This document shows, piece by piece, positions 42,937 through 52,229 of a stretch of DNA of 64,000 nucleotides. The translations under genes and the position numbers were made by a program. The stretch is from Flavobacteriales bacterium UBA7612 (GTDB lineage: Bacteria; Bacteroidota; Bacteroidia; Flavobacteriales; Weeksellaceae): positions 301,304 to 365,303 of the forward strand of contig DLJQ01000012.1 of the NCBI GenBank assembly GCA_002484335.1. Direction: 5' to 3'. The notes under the pieces are model-generated. The model was not told where the DNA came from. It saw only the letters and a program-made list of their open reading frames with translations, and made no database searches. How positions within the stretch are numbered: position 1 is the first letter of the stretch; each line of letters begins with the position of its first letter.

Positions 42937-43749
42937 CTAAACTTCTATATGTGACGCTTTCACCAGTTGACCATAGAAAATAGATGTATTTTCTTCGAAA
43001 CTTTTTGCATCGTCTGTTGTATAAAAAGTAAGTGAAGCATTCGTAGAACATTTTGATTCTACTTCTGGATGACGAACCAAATAATCTTCTAATTTATTTG
43101 CTACCAATTCTCCTTGCGATAAAACCGTAACATGAGAGGGAATATATTCTTTTATCACTGGCAATAGCAATGGATAATGAGTACAAGCCAATACAATAGT
43201 ATCAATAGCTGTTGATTGAGCAAATAATCGTTGTATATCTTTTTCTACAATATCATGTGCTGCTGTACTTGTAATTTCATTGTTTTCTACCAAAGGAACC
43301 CACAGTGGACAAGCATGTTGAAAAACATTGATGTTTGGAAAAAATTTGTTGATTTCTATTTTATACGATTCAGACAAAACTGTTCCTTGTGTTGCCAAGA
43401 TTCCAACATTGTTATTTTTTGTATAATCATTGATAGATTCTGTTGTTGGACGAATAACTCCCAATACTTTTTTTCCTTCTGGTAAATCATTTTGTTGTAT
43501 TGTTCGCAATGCCTTTGCTGAAGCTGTATTACAAGCAAGAATAACCAAATTACATCCCAAATCGAATAACTTATACACACATTCTTTTGTGTATTCATAT
43601 ACTGTTTCAAAAGAGCGGGTTCCGTAAGGAACACGTGCGTTATCTCCTAAGTATATGTAATCGTATTGTGGTAATTTTTTTTGTATTTCTTTAAAAACAG
43701 TCAATCCTCCATATCCTGAATCAAAAATACCAATTGGTCCTTGCGTCAT
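42937..43749 (-). CDS. murI: Glutamate racemase
   Basis: 270 residues from the ATG at 43749; the frame is open 20 codons further, but the family begins at TQGPIGIFDSGYGGLTVFKE. Catalytic cysteines are in LACNTASAKAL and LACTHYPLLLPV; GDNARVPYGTRS and the final SQGELVANKLEDYL are also family features. Makes D-glutamate for peptidoglycan. Single minus-strand gene; a dispersed repeat copy lies upstream. Confidence 0.96.
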   Translation of the reverse strand: MTQGPIGIFDSGYGGLTVFKEIQKKLPQYDYIYLGDNARVPYGTRSFETVYEYTKECVYKLFDLGCNLVILACNTASAKALRTIQQNDLPEGKKVLGVIRPTTESINDYTKNNNVGILATQGTVLSESYKIEINKFFPNINVFQHACPLWVPLVENNEITSTAAHDIVEKDIQRLFAQSTAIDTIVLACTHYPLLLPVIKEYIPSHVTVLSQGELVANKLEDYLVRHPEVESKCSTNASLTFYTTDDAKSFEENTSIFYGQLVKASHIEV

Positions 43750-43828
43750 TTTTTTATTGCTTACTACAAAAATACAAAAGACTTTGCTATGTTGAAATGA
43801 AAAACACAATTACTACAAAAACGTATTT

Positions 43829-43905
43829 GCAAAAGCGATTGTAGTGGAAATCCTTTTTCCTTAGAAAAAGATTGCAACAGAAAGCGCGGACCGAAGGTTT
43901 TGCCC
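43829..43905 (-). repeat. Dispersed palindromic element (copy 6, short)
   Basis: GCGATTGTAGTGGAAATCC at one end, inner arms TTTTTCC/TTAGAAAAA with almost no loop, and GATTGCAACAGAAAGCGCGG then CCGAAGGTTTTGCCC at the other. Shortest complete copy in the window. Confidence 0.7.
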
Positions 43906-44035
43906 TAAAAAAGAATAAATCTGTAAATTATATATATCATTCGAATAATTGTATAAGTTTTATAATTGATAAGTATCGGAAATTTGTAAGAGATAAATTG
44001 TAAATTAGTTTCAACTTGCTAAAAAATGGTTCCGA

Positions 44036-44608
44036 ATGGAAAATATAAATAAATTATTTATAAAAAATATGGTTTGCTACCGATGCAAAATAGTTGTTGG
44101 TCGTATTATGAAAATGAATAATATTGAAACAAATCATATAGAGCTTGGTGAAGTTGAACTTACAAATCCAATTGATGAAGAACAATTGAATTTGATAAAA
44201 AATGAACTGGAAGAAGTTGGTTTTGAACTGATAGACAATAAAAGAAGTAAATTAATAGAACAGGTTAAAACATTGATTATACAATTGATTCATCAAGAAA
44301 ATGGTGAATTAAAAGTAAATTTATCTGACTATTTGAGTGAGAAAACGAATTTGGATTATAAATATATTTCGAATTTATTTTCTGAAATGGAAGGACAAAC
44401 GATTGAAAAATATTTTATACATCAGAAAATAGAAAAAGTAAAAGAATTGATGGTTTATGATGAACTGTCATTGAGTGAAATTGCTTTTCAGTTGAACTAT
44501 TCTAGTGTTGCTCATCTTAGTGCTCAGTTCAAAAAAATAACTGGTTTAACACCATCTGTATTCAAACAATTAAACAAACATAATAGAAAATCTATTGATA
44601 AAATATAA
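44036..44608 (+). CDS. AraC-type regulator with N-terminal HMA-like metal-binding domain
   Basis: 190 residues. Residues 1-70 resemble a heavy-metal-associated (HMA) ferredoxin-like domain: IKNMVCYRCKIVVGRIM carries Cys14 and Cys17 (CxxC), followed by IELGEVELTNPI and ELEEVGFELID. Residues about 85-185 are an AraC double HTH ending GLTPSVFKQLN. Such a fusion would sense copper or a similar ion directly and switch on the two downstream genes (starts at 44615 and 45452, gaps of 6 bp), a periplasmic HMA/DUF3347 protein and a multicopper oxidase. Architecture is seen; the copper ligand and activation are inferred. Confidence 0.85.
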   Translation: MENINKLFIKNMVCYRCKIVVGRIMKMNNIETNHIELGEVELTNPIDEEQLNLIKNELEEVGFELIDNKRSKLIEQVKTLIIQLIHQENGELKVNLSDYLSEKTNLDYKYISNLFSEMEGQTIEKYFIHQKIEKVKELMVYDELSLSEIAFQLNYSSVAHLSAQFKKITGLTPSVFKQLNKHNRKSIDKI

Positions 44609-44614
44609 TATGTC

Positions 44615-45445
44615 ATGAAAAAATATAGCTTATTACTTTGTACAAATCTTTTTGTATTTGGACTGAATGCACAAATAAAAAATCAGGAAACAAAAACTTT
44701 TCATATAAAGGGAGATTGCACACTTGCAAAAAATATGATTGAAAAGGCAGGAAATCAAAAAAAAGTTGCTGCTGTAGATTATGATACAAAAAGTCATGTT
44801 GCTACAATTTCTTATGATAAAAATAAAACCTCAGCAAGTGAAGTACTGAAAAAAGTTGCTTTTGCTGGTTTTGATAATGATGAATATATGGCTCCTGATG
44901 AGGCTTATGCTAACTTACCAAAAGATTGCCAATACAAGAGAGACAAAGAAATGCCTACTATGAATGATGCAGTAATGAATCATGAAAGTATGGCAACCAC
45001 AGAAGCTGACCAAAAACAAAATGAATTAAGTCCTGTTTTTGATGCCTATTTTAATCTGAAAGATGCCTTTATCTCTGGAAATTCTGCCAAGGTTACTAGT
45101 CAAATTACCGCTTTTCAAAAAAGTGTATCGGCTGTTGATATGGGAAAAATAGAGCATCAGGCACATATGGTTTGGATGGATGTTTTAGGTTCTATTGAAT
45201 CGACTTCTAAAAAAATAGCACAAGAAAAAGATATTGATAAACAACGTAAATTATTTGCTTCTTTATCTGACTCTATGTACAAATTGGCAAAAGTTTCTAA
45301 ACTAAGTTATGTTGTTTATTACCAACATTGTCCTATGTTTAATGGTGGTGCAAACTGGTTGAGCAAAGATGATGCAATAAAAAATCCTTTTTATGGAAAC
45401 CAAATGTTAACATGTGGAAGTACAGTTGAGAAATTAAAAAACTAG
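44615..45445 (+). CDS. Periplasmic HMA plus DUF3347-like copper protein
   Basis: 276 residues. Signal peptide (about 1-20, FVFGLNAQ). Next is an HMA-like ferredoxin fold (about 28-90) in which the CxxC is reduced to a single Cys (IKGDCTLAKNMIEKAG), then a helical DUF3347-like domain (LSPVFDAYFNLKDAFISGNS, VVYYQHCPMFNGGANWLSKD, NPFYGNQMLTCGS). The His/Cys/Met pattern HCPMFNGG...MLTCG fits copper or heme-like metal binding in copper-efflux contexts. Located between the metal-type regulator and the oxidase, 6 bp from each. Confidence 0.85.
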   Translation: MKKYSLLLCTNLFVFGLNAQIKNQETKTFHIKGDCTLAKNMIEKAGNQKKVAAVDYDTKSHVATISYDKNKTSASEVLKKVAFAGFDNDEYMAPDEAYANLPKDCQYKRDKEMPTMNDAVMNHESMATTEADQKQNELSPVFDAYFNLKDAFISGNSAKVTSQITAFQKSVSAVDMGKIEHQAHMVWMDVLGSIESTSKKIAQEKDIDKQRKLFASLSDSMYKLAKVSKLSYVVYYQHCPMFNGGANWLSKDDAIKNPFYGNQMLTCGSTVEKLKN

Positions 45446-45451
45446 AATTAC

Positions 45452-47692
45452 ATGAAAAATATATACAAAATATTCGGCTTCCTTTGGTTTATATCTTTGC
45501 ATGTAAATGCACAAAAAAAAGTCGAATATGATTTGTATGTTCGTGATACGATTGTAAACTATTCTGGAAAACCAAAGAAAGCAATTGCTGTAAATGGTCA
45601 AATCCCGATGCCAATATTAGAGTTTACAGAAGGAGATACTGCTGTAATTCGCGTTCATAACGAATTGAAAAAAGAATCTACTTCTCTGCATTGGCATGGG
45701 ATATGGTTACCAAACAAAGAAGATGGTGTTCCTTGGTTAACACAAATGCCAATAGAAGTTGGCGAAACCTATACGTATACGTTCCCTATTATACAAAACG
45801 GAACACATTGGTACCATAGTCATTCTGGTTACCAAGAGCAAGTTGGTATGTATGGTTCTCTTATCTTGAAGAAAAGAAAAGACGACCCTACTTTCAGAAA
45901 AGGAATTGATGATTTACCCGAAGTTCCTGTTATTCTATCTGACTGGACTGACCTTAATCCACAGAATGTACAACGTATGCTACAGAATGCGAACGATTGG
46001 TTTGCAATAAAAAAAGGTTCTACACAAAGTTATGCTGAAGCGATAAAAGAAGGTCATTTTAAAACTAAAATCGTTAACGAATGGAAACGTATGTTAGCAA
46101 TGGATGTGAGTGATGTTTATTATGAAAAATTTGCTATCAACGGACATAATGAAAGTCAATTAAAACAATTTAAAGCTGGAGATAAAGTTCGTTTGAGAAT
46201 TTCTAACGGTTCTAACTCAACTTACTTTTGGTTACGTTATGGTGGAGGAAAAATGACTGTTGTTGCAAATGACGGACAAGATGTAGAACCAGTTGAAGTG
46301 GATCGATTAATTATTGGTGTTTCTGAAACTTATGATGTTATTGTCACTGTTCCTGAAGGTGGTTTGTCTTATGAATTACAAGCAACATCGGAAGATAGAA
46401 TAGCATCTACATCATTATTCATTGGAGAAGGTAAAAAACAATTGCTTGAACCTCTTGGAAGATTAAAATATTTCGAGGGAATGAAGATGATGAATGATAT
46501 GATGAAAATGAATGGTTCTATGAACGACATGGGGATGAAAATGAACTTACAGCAAATGGATATGAACCGAGTGATGTATCCTGAAATTACTGGTGAAGCA
46601 AAAAAGAAATCCAAAAAATCTTCAACTAAAATGAAGGATATGAAGGGAATGAATGATTCTGATGAAAATACTGAATTGCCAAATATCACGACTTTAAACT
46701 ACGGAATGTTACGTGCTCCACATAACACAGAATTACCAAAGGATGCACCTGTAAAAGAATTACGTTTCGAGTTAACTGGTAACATGAATCGTTATGTTTG
46801 GAGTATGAACAATAAAGTTTTATCTGAAGCAGATAAAATTCCTGTAAAAAAAGGAGAAATTCTTCGTATTACTTTATACAACAATTCCATGATGCGTCAT
46901 CCAATGCATTTACATGGTTTTGACTTCCGAGTTCTTAATAAAAATGGAGAATATTCACCATTAAAAAATGTATTGGATATTATGCCAATGGAAACTGATG
47001 TTATCGAATTTCAAGCAAATACAGAAGGTGATTGGTTTTTTCATTGTCATATTTTATACCATATGATGGCTGGAATGAATCGTGTTTTTGATATTGGTGA
47101 TTATAAAAATCCAAACTTTCATCACAAAGACCACATGTATAAAATGCTGCAAATGGACAGTAATATGAAACATCTTTTTGCTCAAAATGATTTTGCTTCA
47201 AATGGTTTAGATGGACAAATTATGGTACAAAATGCACGTTGGGTTCTTTCTTCTGAATGGAATATTGGATATAAACCTCAAGATGGAATTGAAGTTGAAA
47301 CTCACTTAGGCCGATTTATAGATCAAAACCAATGGTTTCAAGTTTTCGTTGGATTTGATTTGAATAAATATAAATCATTAGAACACGCTAAAGAAAAAAA
47401 TATATTTGGTCAAGATACAAATCGTAACAGAGGTTTATTCAGTGCTGGTTTTGTGTATAGATTACCGATGTTAGTCGATTTCCAAACAGAAATTTATCAT
47501 AACGGAAAAGTTCGTTTACAAGTCGGTCGAGAAGATATTCCTATTTCAAAACGTATTCGTGCAGGTTTTATGTGGAATACTGATAAAGAATATATGGGGG
47601 AACTTAGTTACATTGTAAACCGAAATCTACAACTAAGAACACATTATGATAGTGATATGAAATTTGGTATCGGATTAAATCTTGTTTACTAA
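45452..47692 (+). CDS. CopA-type multicopper oxidase with C-terminal CopB-like outer-membrane domain
   Basis: 746 residues. Signal peptide (about 1-21). Three cupredoxin domains hold the copper ligands: SLHWHGIWLPN, HWYHSHSGYQEQ, HPMHLHGFDF and FFHCHILYHMMAGM. A Met-rich insert of the CopA kind lies between domains 2 and 3 (MKMNGSMNDMGMKMN and nearby Met-Asp-Met repeats). After the oxidase ends (about residue 560) there are some 170 more residues: SEWNIGYKPQDGIEVETHLG, FQVFVGFDLNKYK, QTEIYHNGKVRLQVGRED, with amphipathic strands and an aromatic C-terminus (IGLNLVY), as in CopB-type barrels. Probably oxidises Cu(I) in the periplasm. The fusion is the odd part. Confidence 0.92.
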   Translation: MKNIYKIFGFLWFISLHVNAQKKVEYDLYVRDTIVNYSGKPKKAIAVNGQIPMPILEFTEGDTAVIRVHNELKKESTSLHWHGIWLPNKEDGVPWLTQMPIEVGETYTYTFPIIQNGTHWYHSHSGYQEQVGMYGSLILKKRKDDPTFRKGIDDLPEVPVILSDWTDLNPQNVQRMLQNANDWFAIKKGSTQSYAEAIKEGHFKTKIVNEWKRMLAMDVSDVYYEKFAINGHNESQLKQFKAGDKVRLRISNGSNSTYFWLRYGGGKMTVVANDGQDVEPVEVDRLIIGVSETYDVIVTVPEGGLSYELQATSEDRIASTSLFIGEGKKQLLEPLGRLKYFEGMKMMNDMMKMNGSMNDMGMKMNLQQMDMNRVMYPEITGEAKKKSKKSSTKMKDMKGMNDSDENTELPNITTLNYGMLRAPHNTELPKDAPVKELRFELTGNMNRYVWSMNNKVLSEADKIPVKKGEILRITLYNNSMMRHPMHLHGFDFRVLNKNGEYSPLKNVLDIMPMETDVIEFQANTEGDWFFHCHILYHMMAGMNRVFDIGDYKNPNFHHKDHMYKMLQMDSNMKHLFAQNDFASNGLDGQIMVQNARWVLSSEWNIGYKPQDGIEVETHLGRFIDQNQWFQVFVGFDLNKYKSLEHAKEKNIFGQDTNRNRGLFSAGFVYRLPMLVDFQTEIYHNGKVRLQVGREDIPISKRIRAGFMWNTDKEYMGELSYIVNRNLQLRTHYDSDMKFGIGLNLVY

Positions 47693-47726
47693 ACAAATCA
47701 TTTACTACAAGATAGCTTTTAAAAGT

Positions 47727-47788
47727 TTCGATCAAATAAATTGATAAAAAAAACATTCAAATAAAACTATCAATTTATTTGGTCGGAA
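47727..47788. repeat. Long inverted repeat between the copper operon and aroB
   Basis: TTCGATCAAATAAATTGATA (47727-47746) and TATCAATTTATTTGGTCGGA (47769-47788) pair over about 19 bp with one wobble and one indel, loop 22 nt. No T-run follows. It may stabilise the end of the copper transcript or form a leader structure for aroB. Confidence 0.6.
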
Positions 47789-47836
47789 CCAAAAGGTCTA
47801 CGTAGTTTTGTAGTCATTTATAATTTTTTTGGAATT

Positions 47837-48892
47837 TTGAAATCAGCTCCGATCCATTTTGGTTCAATCGCTTATATTTTAGACGATTACCTTGCAAAGA
47901 ATACTTTTTCATCTATCTTTTTCTTAGTAGATGAAAATACGCATGTACATTGTTTACCTCTATTATTAGCCGATTTAGATAATCTTACGGCTTATGAGAT
48001 ATTAGAAATTGATTCTGGAGAAGAGAACAAAAACATAGAAACTGTCAATAACCTTTGGTTAGCTTTAAGTGAACTAGATGCTGATCGTCATTCTTTGGTT
48101 ATTAATGTTGGTGGAGGTGTTTTAACTGATATGGGAGGTTTTATGGCTTCTACATTCAAAAGAGGAATTAAATTTGTAAATATCCCAACGACATTATTAT
48201 CTATGGTAGATGCTTCTGCTGGTGGTAAAAATGGAATTGATTTAGAAGGAATGAAAAACATGATTGGAACTTTCAATCAACCAGAAATGGTTTTAATCGA
48301 TCCTAAATTTTTATTAACGCTAGATCAACGTCAAATAAAATCTGGTTTAGCAGAAATGCTAAAACATGGTTTAATCAAAAACAGAGATCATTGGGATAAC
48401 TTAGTTCAATTACCTACACATGATCCTGAATCTTTAGCTCCTTTTATTATGGATTCTATCCATATCAAAGAAAGTGTTGTTGATAGCGATCCTTATGAGA
48501 AAGGTGAAAGAAAAATATTAAATTTTGGTCATACAGTTGGTCATGCAATAGAAAGTGAATCCTTAGAAACAGATTTTCCTTTATTACATGGAGAAGCTAT
48601 TGTTATTGGAATGATTATAGAATCATTTTTAAGTTATGAACAAGAGTTAATTTCTAAAGCTGATTTAGAAGAAATTTGCGAAAGTTTCTTATCTATTTAT
48701 GTTTTAAACACAATTGATATGAAATTATTCCCTAGCCTAATGGCTTGGATGAAACATGACAAAAAGAACCAAAACAGTTCTATAAATTTTAGTTTAGTAA
48801 ACAAAATTGGTCATTGTCGTTATGATATTATTTGTACAGAAGCAGAAATAAAACAAGCTTTTGAAAAATACAATCAATGGATAAGCTTTTAA
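47837..48892 (+). CDS. aroB: 3-dehydroquinate synthase
   Basis: 351 residues from a TTG at 47837; there is no ATG before the conserved region and the N-terminus (MKSAPIHFGSIAYILDDYL) matches the family from this codon. VINVGGGVLTDMGGFMASTF, PTTLLSMVDASAGGKNGID, LAEMLKHGLI and LNFGHTVGHAIE are the NAD- and zinc-binding signatures. Second step of the shikimate pathway: DAHP to 3-dehydroquinate. Monocistronic, closed by a terminator at 48925-48952. TTG starts are uncommon in this window, which makes this one notable. Confidence 0.95.
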   Translation: MKSAPIHFGSIAYILDDYLAKNTFSSIFFLVDENTHVHCLPLLLADLDNLTAYEILEIDSGEENKNIETVNNLWLALSELDADRHSLVINVGGGVLTDMGGFMASTFKRGIKFVNIPTTLLSMVDASAGGKNGIDLEGMKNMIGTFNQPEMVLIDPKFLLTLDQRQIKSGLAEMLKHGLIKNRDHWDNLVQLPTHDPESLAPFIMDSIHIKESVVDSDPYEKGERKILNFGHTVGHAIESESLETDFPLLHGEAIVIGMIIESFLSYEQELISKADLEEICESFLSIYVLNTIDMKLFPSLMAWMKHDKKNQNSSINFSLVNKIGHCRYDIICTEAEIKQAFEKYNQWISF

Positions 48893-48924
48893 TCCCCTAT
48901 GGAGATTAAAAATATATAATTTAC

Positions 48925-48952
48925 AAAAAAGCTATTTTTATAGCTTTTTTTT
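48925..48952 (+). terminator. Terminator after aroB
   Basis: AAAAAAGCTA (48925-48934) and TAGCTTTTTT (48941-48950), 6-nt loop, with T-run. Confidence 0.85.
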
Positions 48953-48988
48953 GTTTTAATGTAATACATATTTTCAGTAAATTTAATC

Positions 48989-49375
48989 ATGAAAATTACT
49001 CGTCTAATCATTGTTCTTATTTTATTACTATTAATTTATAATGGTACATATAATTACAACCTAATGGTCAATGTAAGAACTACAGATCTTCCAATAAATC
49101 CATTACGAGAAATATTCTTTTACGTTTATTTCTTTTTAATATTCCTTAATCTAATCGAATTTATTCGTGGAAAATTTAATTACGGTTCTCTGAAAAAGTT
49201 ATTCTATTATACAGTTCTTGCAGGTTATCTATTCTGTATTTTCATGTTCAAATACAATGGTTATAACATACAAGGATTACCACTTTTAGGTTATTTCACA
49301 TTGGTTGGTATTACAGCATTCATGATGAGCTTACTTTTTAAAAATAAACCTGTTTACAGACGCAGAGAAAAATAA
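48989..49375 (+). CDS. Small polytopic membrane protein
   Basis: 128 residues, four hydrophobic segments (about 4-20, 38-60, 70-88, 98-117) with short Lys/Arg-rich ends (RRREK). No motif that names a family. It starts 96 bp after aroB past a terminator and ends 9 bp before the MATE exporter gene, so the two are probably one unit. Confidence 0.65.
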   Translation: MKITRLIIVLILLLLIYNGTYNYNLMVNVRTTDLPINPLREIFFYVYFFLIFLNLIEFIRGKFNYGSLKKLFYYTVLAGYLFCIFMFKYNGYNIQGLPLLGYFTLVGITAFMMSLLFKNKPVYRRREK

Positions 49376-49384
49376 AAATTCTCC

Positions 49385-50716
49385 ATGAATTCTATAAAAG
49401 ATAGAATAACTTTTAAACAAATTAATCAATTAGCAATTCCAGCTATTTTTTCTGGAATTGCAGAATCCTTAATCACATTAACCGACATTGCAATGGTTGG
49501 TAATGTGAAAGAAAATTCTGTAGAAGCATTAGCTGCTACAGGATTAGTTGGTTCGCTATTATCTGGTATCATTTGGATTGTTGCACAAACCAAAACCTCT
49601 ATATCTTCTTTGGTTTCACAAAGTTTTGGTGCCAAAAAATTAGAAGAAGTAAAATATCTCGTTCCACAAGCATTGTATTTTAATATCTTTCTTAGTTTAG
49701 TAATCCTTCTCCCAACCTATATATTTGCAAACCATATCTTTGGTCTATACCATGCAAAAGATACTGTTTTACAATTCTCTATCGACTATTACCGAATAAG
49801 AGCATTTGGTTTCCCATTAACACTTATCTCTCTTACCCTATTTGGTGCATTCCGTGGAATACAAAATACCATTTGGGCAATGAAATGTAGCTTAGTAGCA
49901 GCATTTATACACGTCTTTTTAGATTATATACTCATTTTCGGAATAGAAGGAATTATTCCAGCCTTTCATATCAAAGGAGCAGCCTATGCAAGTCTTATAG
50001 CTCAGTTTATTATGGTAATTATGGCATTCTATTATTACTTTACAAAAACTAGCTTTTCACTCAATCCTGGTTCACATATACATCCTTTTTTCAGAAAGTA
50101 TGTTTCTCTAAGTTTTAATTTTATTTTAAGAACAGCTTCTTTAAACGTAGCTTTCTTTATGGCAAATTCTTATGCAACAGACTATGGAAAAGATTATATC
50201 GCAGCACAAAGTATTTTAATGAACATTTGGCTTTTCTTCTCCTTTTTTATCGATGGTTATGCAGGTGCAGGAAATGCAATGGCAGGACGATTATTAGGCG
50301 AAAAAAATTATCCGAAACTTTGGGCGTTAAGCAAAGATATTTCAAAATATTCTATTTTAGTTGCATGTGGACTTATCCTCATTTGTTTTATATTTTATGG
50401 AAAAATAGGTTCTATTTTCAACCAAGATAAAAACGTTTTACTCATTTTCAATTCAGTTTTTTGGCTGGTTTTACTCATGCAACCTATCAATACATTAGCG
50501 TATATTTTCGATGGATTTTTCAAAGGAATGGGTGATGCAAAACTTTTACGCAATAACTTAATTGTAGCAACATTTTTTGGCTTCTTACCTACTCTATATC
50601 TAACCGATTTATTTGGTTTTAAAATTTATGGAATATGGATTGCTTTTGGGGTTTGGATGTTTCTAAGAAGTTTTCCTTTAATCTACATTTTCAAAAAAAG
50701 AATAAATTATTTTTAA
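49385..50716 (+). CDS. MATE-family multidrug/Na+ antiporter
   Basis: 443 residues with about twelve membrane helices in two homologous halves. Family features: QLAIPAIFSGIAESLITLTD at the start, ALAATGLVGSLLSGI, the FGAFRGIQNT loop and the corresponding FDGFFKGMGDAK in the second half. Exports cationic compounds or metabolites in exchange for Na+ or H+. Closest to the DinF branch by its N-terminal pattern. Gap of 9 bp from the small membrane gene upstream. Substrate unknown. Confidence 0.93.
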   Translation: MNSIKDRITFKQINQLAIPAIFSGIAESLITLTDIAMVGNVKENSVEALAATGLVGSLLSGIIWIVAQTKTSISSLVSQSFGAKKLEEVKYLVPQALYFNIFLSLVILLPTYIFANHIFGLYHAKDTVLQFSIDYYRIRAFGFPLTLISLTLFGAFRGIQNTIWAMKCSLVAAFIHVFLDYILIFGIEGIIPAFHIKGAAYASLIAQFIMVIMAFYYYFTKTSFSLNPGSHIHPFFRKYVSLSFNFILRTASLNVAFFMANSYATDYGKDYIAAQSILMNIWLFFSFFIDGYAGAGNAMAGRLLGEKNYPKLWALSKDISKYSILVACGLILICFIFYGKIGSIFNQDKNVLLIFNSVFWLVLLMQPINTLAYIFDGFFKGMGDAKLLRNNLIVATFFGFLPTLYLTDLFGFKIYGIWIAFGVWMFLRSFPLIYIFKKRINYF

Positions 50717-50725
50717 ACTATTTTT

Positions 50726-50825
50726 GGGCGTTCGAGCGGGCTTTTCGTTACAATCTTTTACAAACAGACTTCAACTAAACTCAGTCTTCGGTTTGTAAAA
50801 GGATTTCCACTACAATCCCTAACGC
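50726..50825 (+). repeat. Dispersed palindromic element (copy 7, complete)
   Basis: GGGCGTTCGAGCGGGCTTTT, CGTTACAATCTTTTACAAAC, the loop ACTTCAACTAAACTCAGTC, GGTTTGTAAAAGGATTTCC and CACTACAATCCCTAACGC. Nearly identical to copy 10 at 59208. The rest of the 199-bp gap shows nothing else. Confidence 0.8.
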
Positions 50826-50915
50826 GAATAAAATTTTATTAATCATTCATTTTCAAATCATAAGAAATCATTAATCATGTCAATTTATTTTGATTGAAAT
50901 GAATTAACTACAGAA

Positions 50916-52223
50916 TTACAATTCATTTATTCGTTTTCCTTCATCTAAAATAAATTTCTCATTTTTAGATTCTCCAATCATTTGTTTACCATAAATACTT
51001 GTATGTCCCGAAACTAAATAAGCAACAACACAAGCAATAGAAACAAAGATTCCGCATTCAGCACCAAATAATTCTATCGCCATTATACTACAAGCAATTG
51101 GAGTATTTGTTGCACCAGAAAAAACAGCTACAAATCCCATTCCTGCCAACAAACTTGGAGGTAAAGGAATAAAATAACCTAATGCATTTCCTAAAGTCGC
51201 TCCAATAAAAAACAATGGTGTAACTTCTCCTCCTTTAAATCCAGCTGCTAAAGTAATTACTGTAAAAATAATTTTAAAGGCAAAATCATAAGCAGGTAAT
51301 TGTTCTTGAAATGAATCTACTATTGTTGGAATTCCTAAACCTATGTATTTGGTTGTTCCTAATAGTAAAACACCCAATACCACAATAATTCCTCCAACAA
51401 AAGGACGAAGTGGCGGATATTTTATTTTTGTTTTGAATAATTTTGATGTTGAAGAAAGTCCTCGACTAAATACAATTGCACATAAACCAAAAAGTATTCC
51501 TGCTAAAATTGCATAAAATATAGTCGGAAAAGAAAGATTTGGAATAATGGCAGTAATATGATAAAGTGTATGATGAGCTCCCCATAATTTACATACATTA
51601 TCTGCAATAACAGCAGAAATAAGTGCAGGAAAAATCGCATTATAACGAATTCTACCTATCAGATAAAATTCTAAACCAAAAATAGTTCCAGCCAAAGGTG
51701 TTCCAAAAACAGAACCAAATCCTGCTGCAACAGCTGTGATAATAAGAATCGATCGATCTGAAGGTTTTAATCTAAAAGGTTTTGAAAATTGATCTGCTAT
51801 AGATCCTGCCATTTGTAAAGCTGTTCCTTCTCTACCCGCAGAACCTCCAAAAAAGTGTGTTACAATTGTTCCAATATAAACCAAAGGAGCCATTTTTAAT
51901 GGAATTTTTTCCTTTGTTGGTTCATGAATAGTATCAATTAAAAGATTATTTCCTGCCTCAGCATCTTTTCCGTAATAATAATAAATTGCTCCAACTATAA
52001 ATCCTGCAAGAGGTAAAAAGTAAATTAACCATTCATGAGATGTTCTGAAATCAGTTGCCCAATTCAAAGAAATTAAAAATAGCGCAGAAGCTGTTCCTAT
52101 AAACGAAGCTATAATTAAACTGATTGCAGTCCATTTTAAAATATATGAAAAAGAAGGAAACGTATTAAAAAGAAAATTTACAATTGATTTTTCGCTGAAT
52201 GATTTTTTATTATTTTTTGACAT
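50916..52223 (-). CDS. CLC-F type fluoride/proton antiporter
   Basis: 435 residues with the CLC helix pattern. GGSAGREGTALQMAGSIADQ (126-145) carries Glu132, the gating glutamate, in the GREGT form, and AEAGNNLLIDTI replaces the chloride-selective GSGIP. FKGGEVTPLFFIGATLG is the second selectivity region. These are the features of the fluoride-selective CLC-F branch. Its leader holds a fluoride riboswitch (52259-52318), which independently supports fluoride export. Inner membrane, works as an antiporter with protons. Downstream (minus strand) is only a repeat element, so it is a single-gene unit. Confidence 0.93.
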   Translation of the reverse strand: MSKNNKKSFSEKSIVNFLFNTFPSFSYILKWTAISLIIASFIGTASALFLISLNWATDFRTSHEWLIYFLPLAGFIVGAIYYYYGKDAEAGNNLLIDTIHEPTKEKIPLKMAPLVYIGTIVTHFFGGSAGREGTALQMAGSIADQFSKPFRLKPSDRSILIITAVAAGFGSVFGTPLAGTIFGLEFYLIGRIRYNAIFPALISAVIADNVCKLWGAHHTLYHITAIIPNLSFPTIFYAILAGILFGLCAIVFSRGLSSTSKLFKTKIKYPPLRPFVGGIIVVLGVLLLGTTKYIGLGIPTIVDSFQEQLPAYDFAFKIIFTVITLAAGFKGGEVTPLFFIGATLGNALGYFIPLPPSLLAGMGFVAVFSGATNTPIACSIMAIELFGAECGIFVSIACVVAYLVSGHTSIYGKQMIGESKNEKFILDEGKRINEL

Positions 52224-52229
52224 AATCTA

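Noticed and set aside
46369..46689. Minus-strand ORF of 106 codons opposite the multicopper oxidase
   Set aside because: Shadow of the Met-rich insert: antisense of Met codons gives long Ile/Phe/Ser/His frames without stops.
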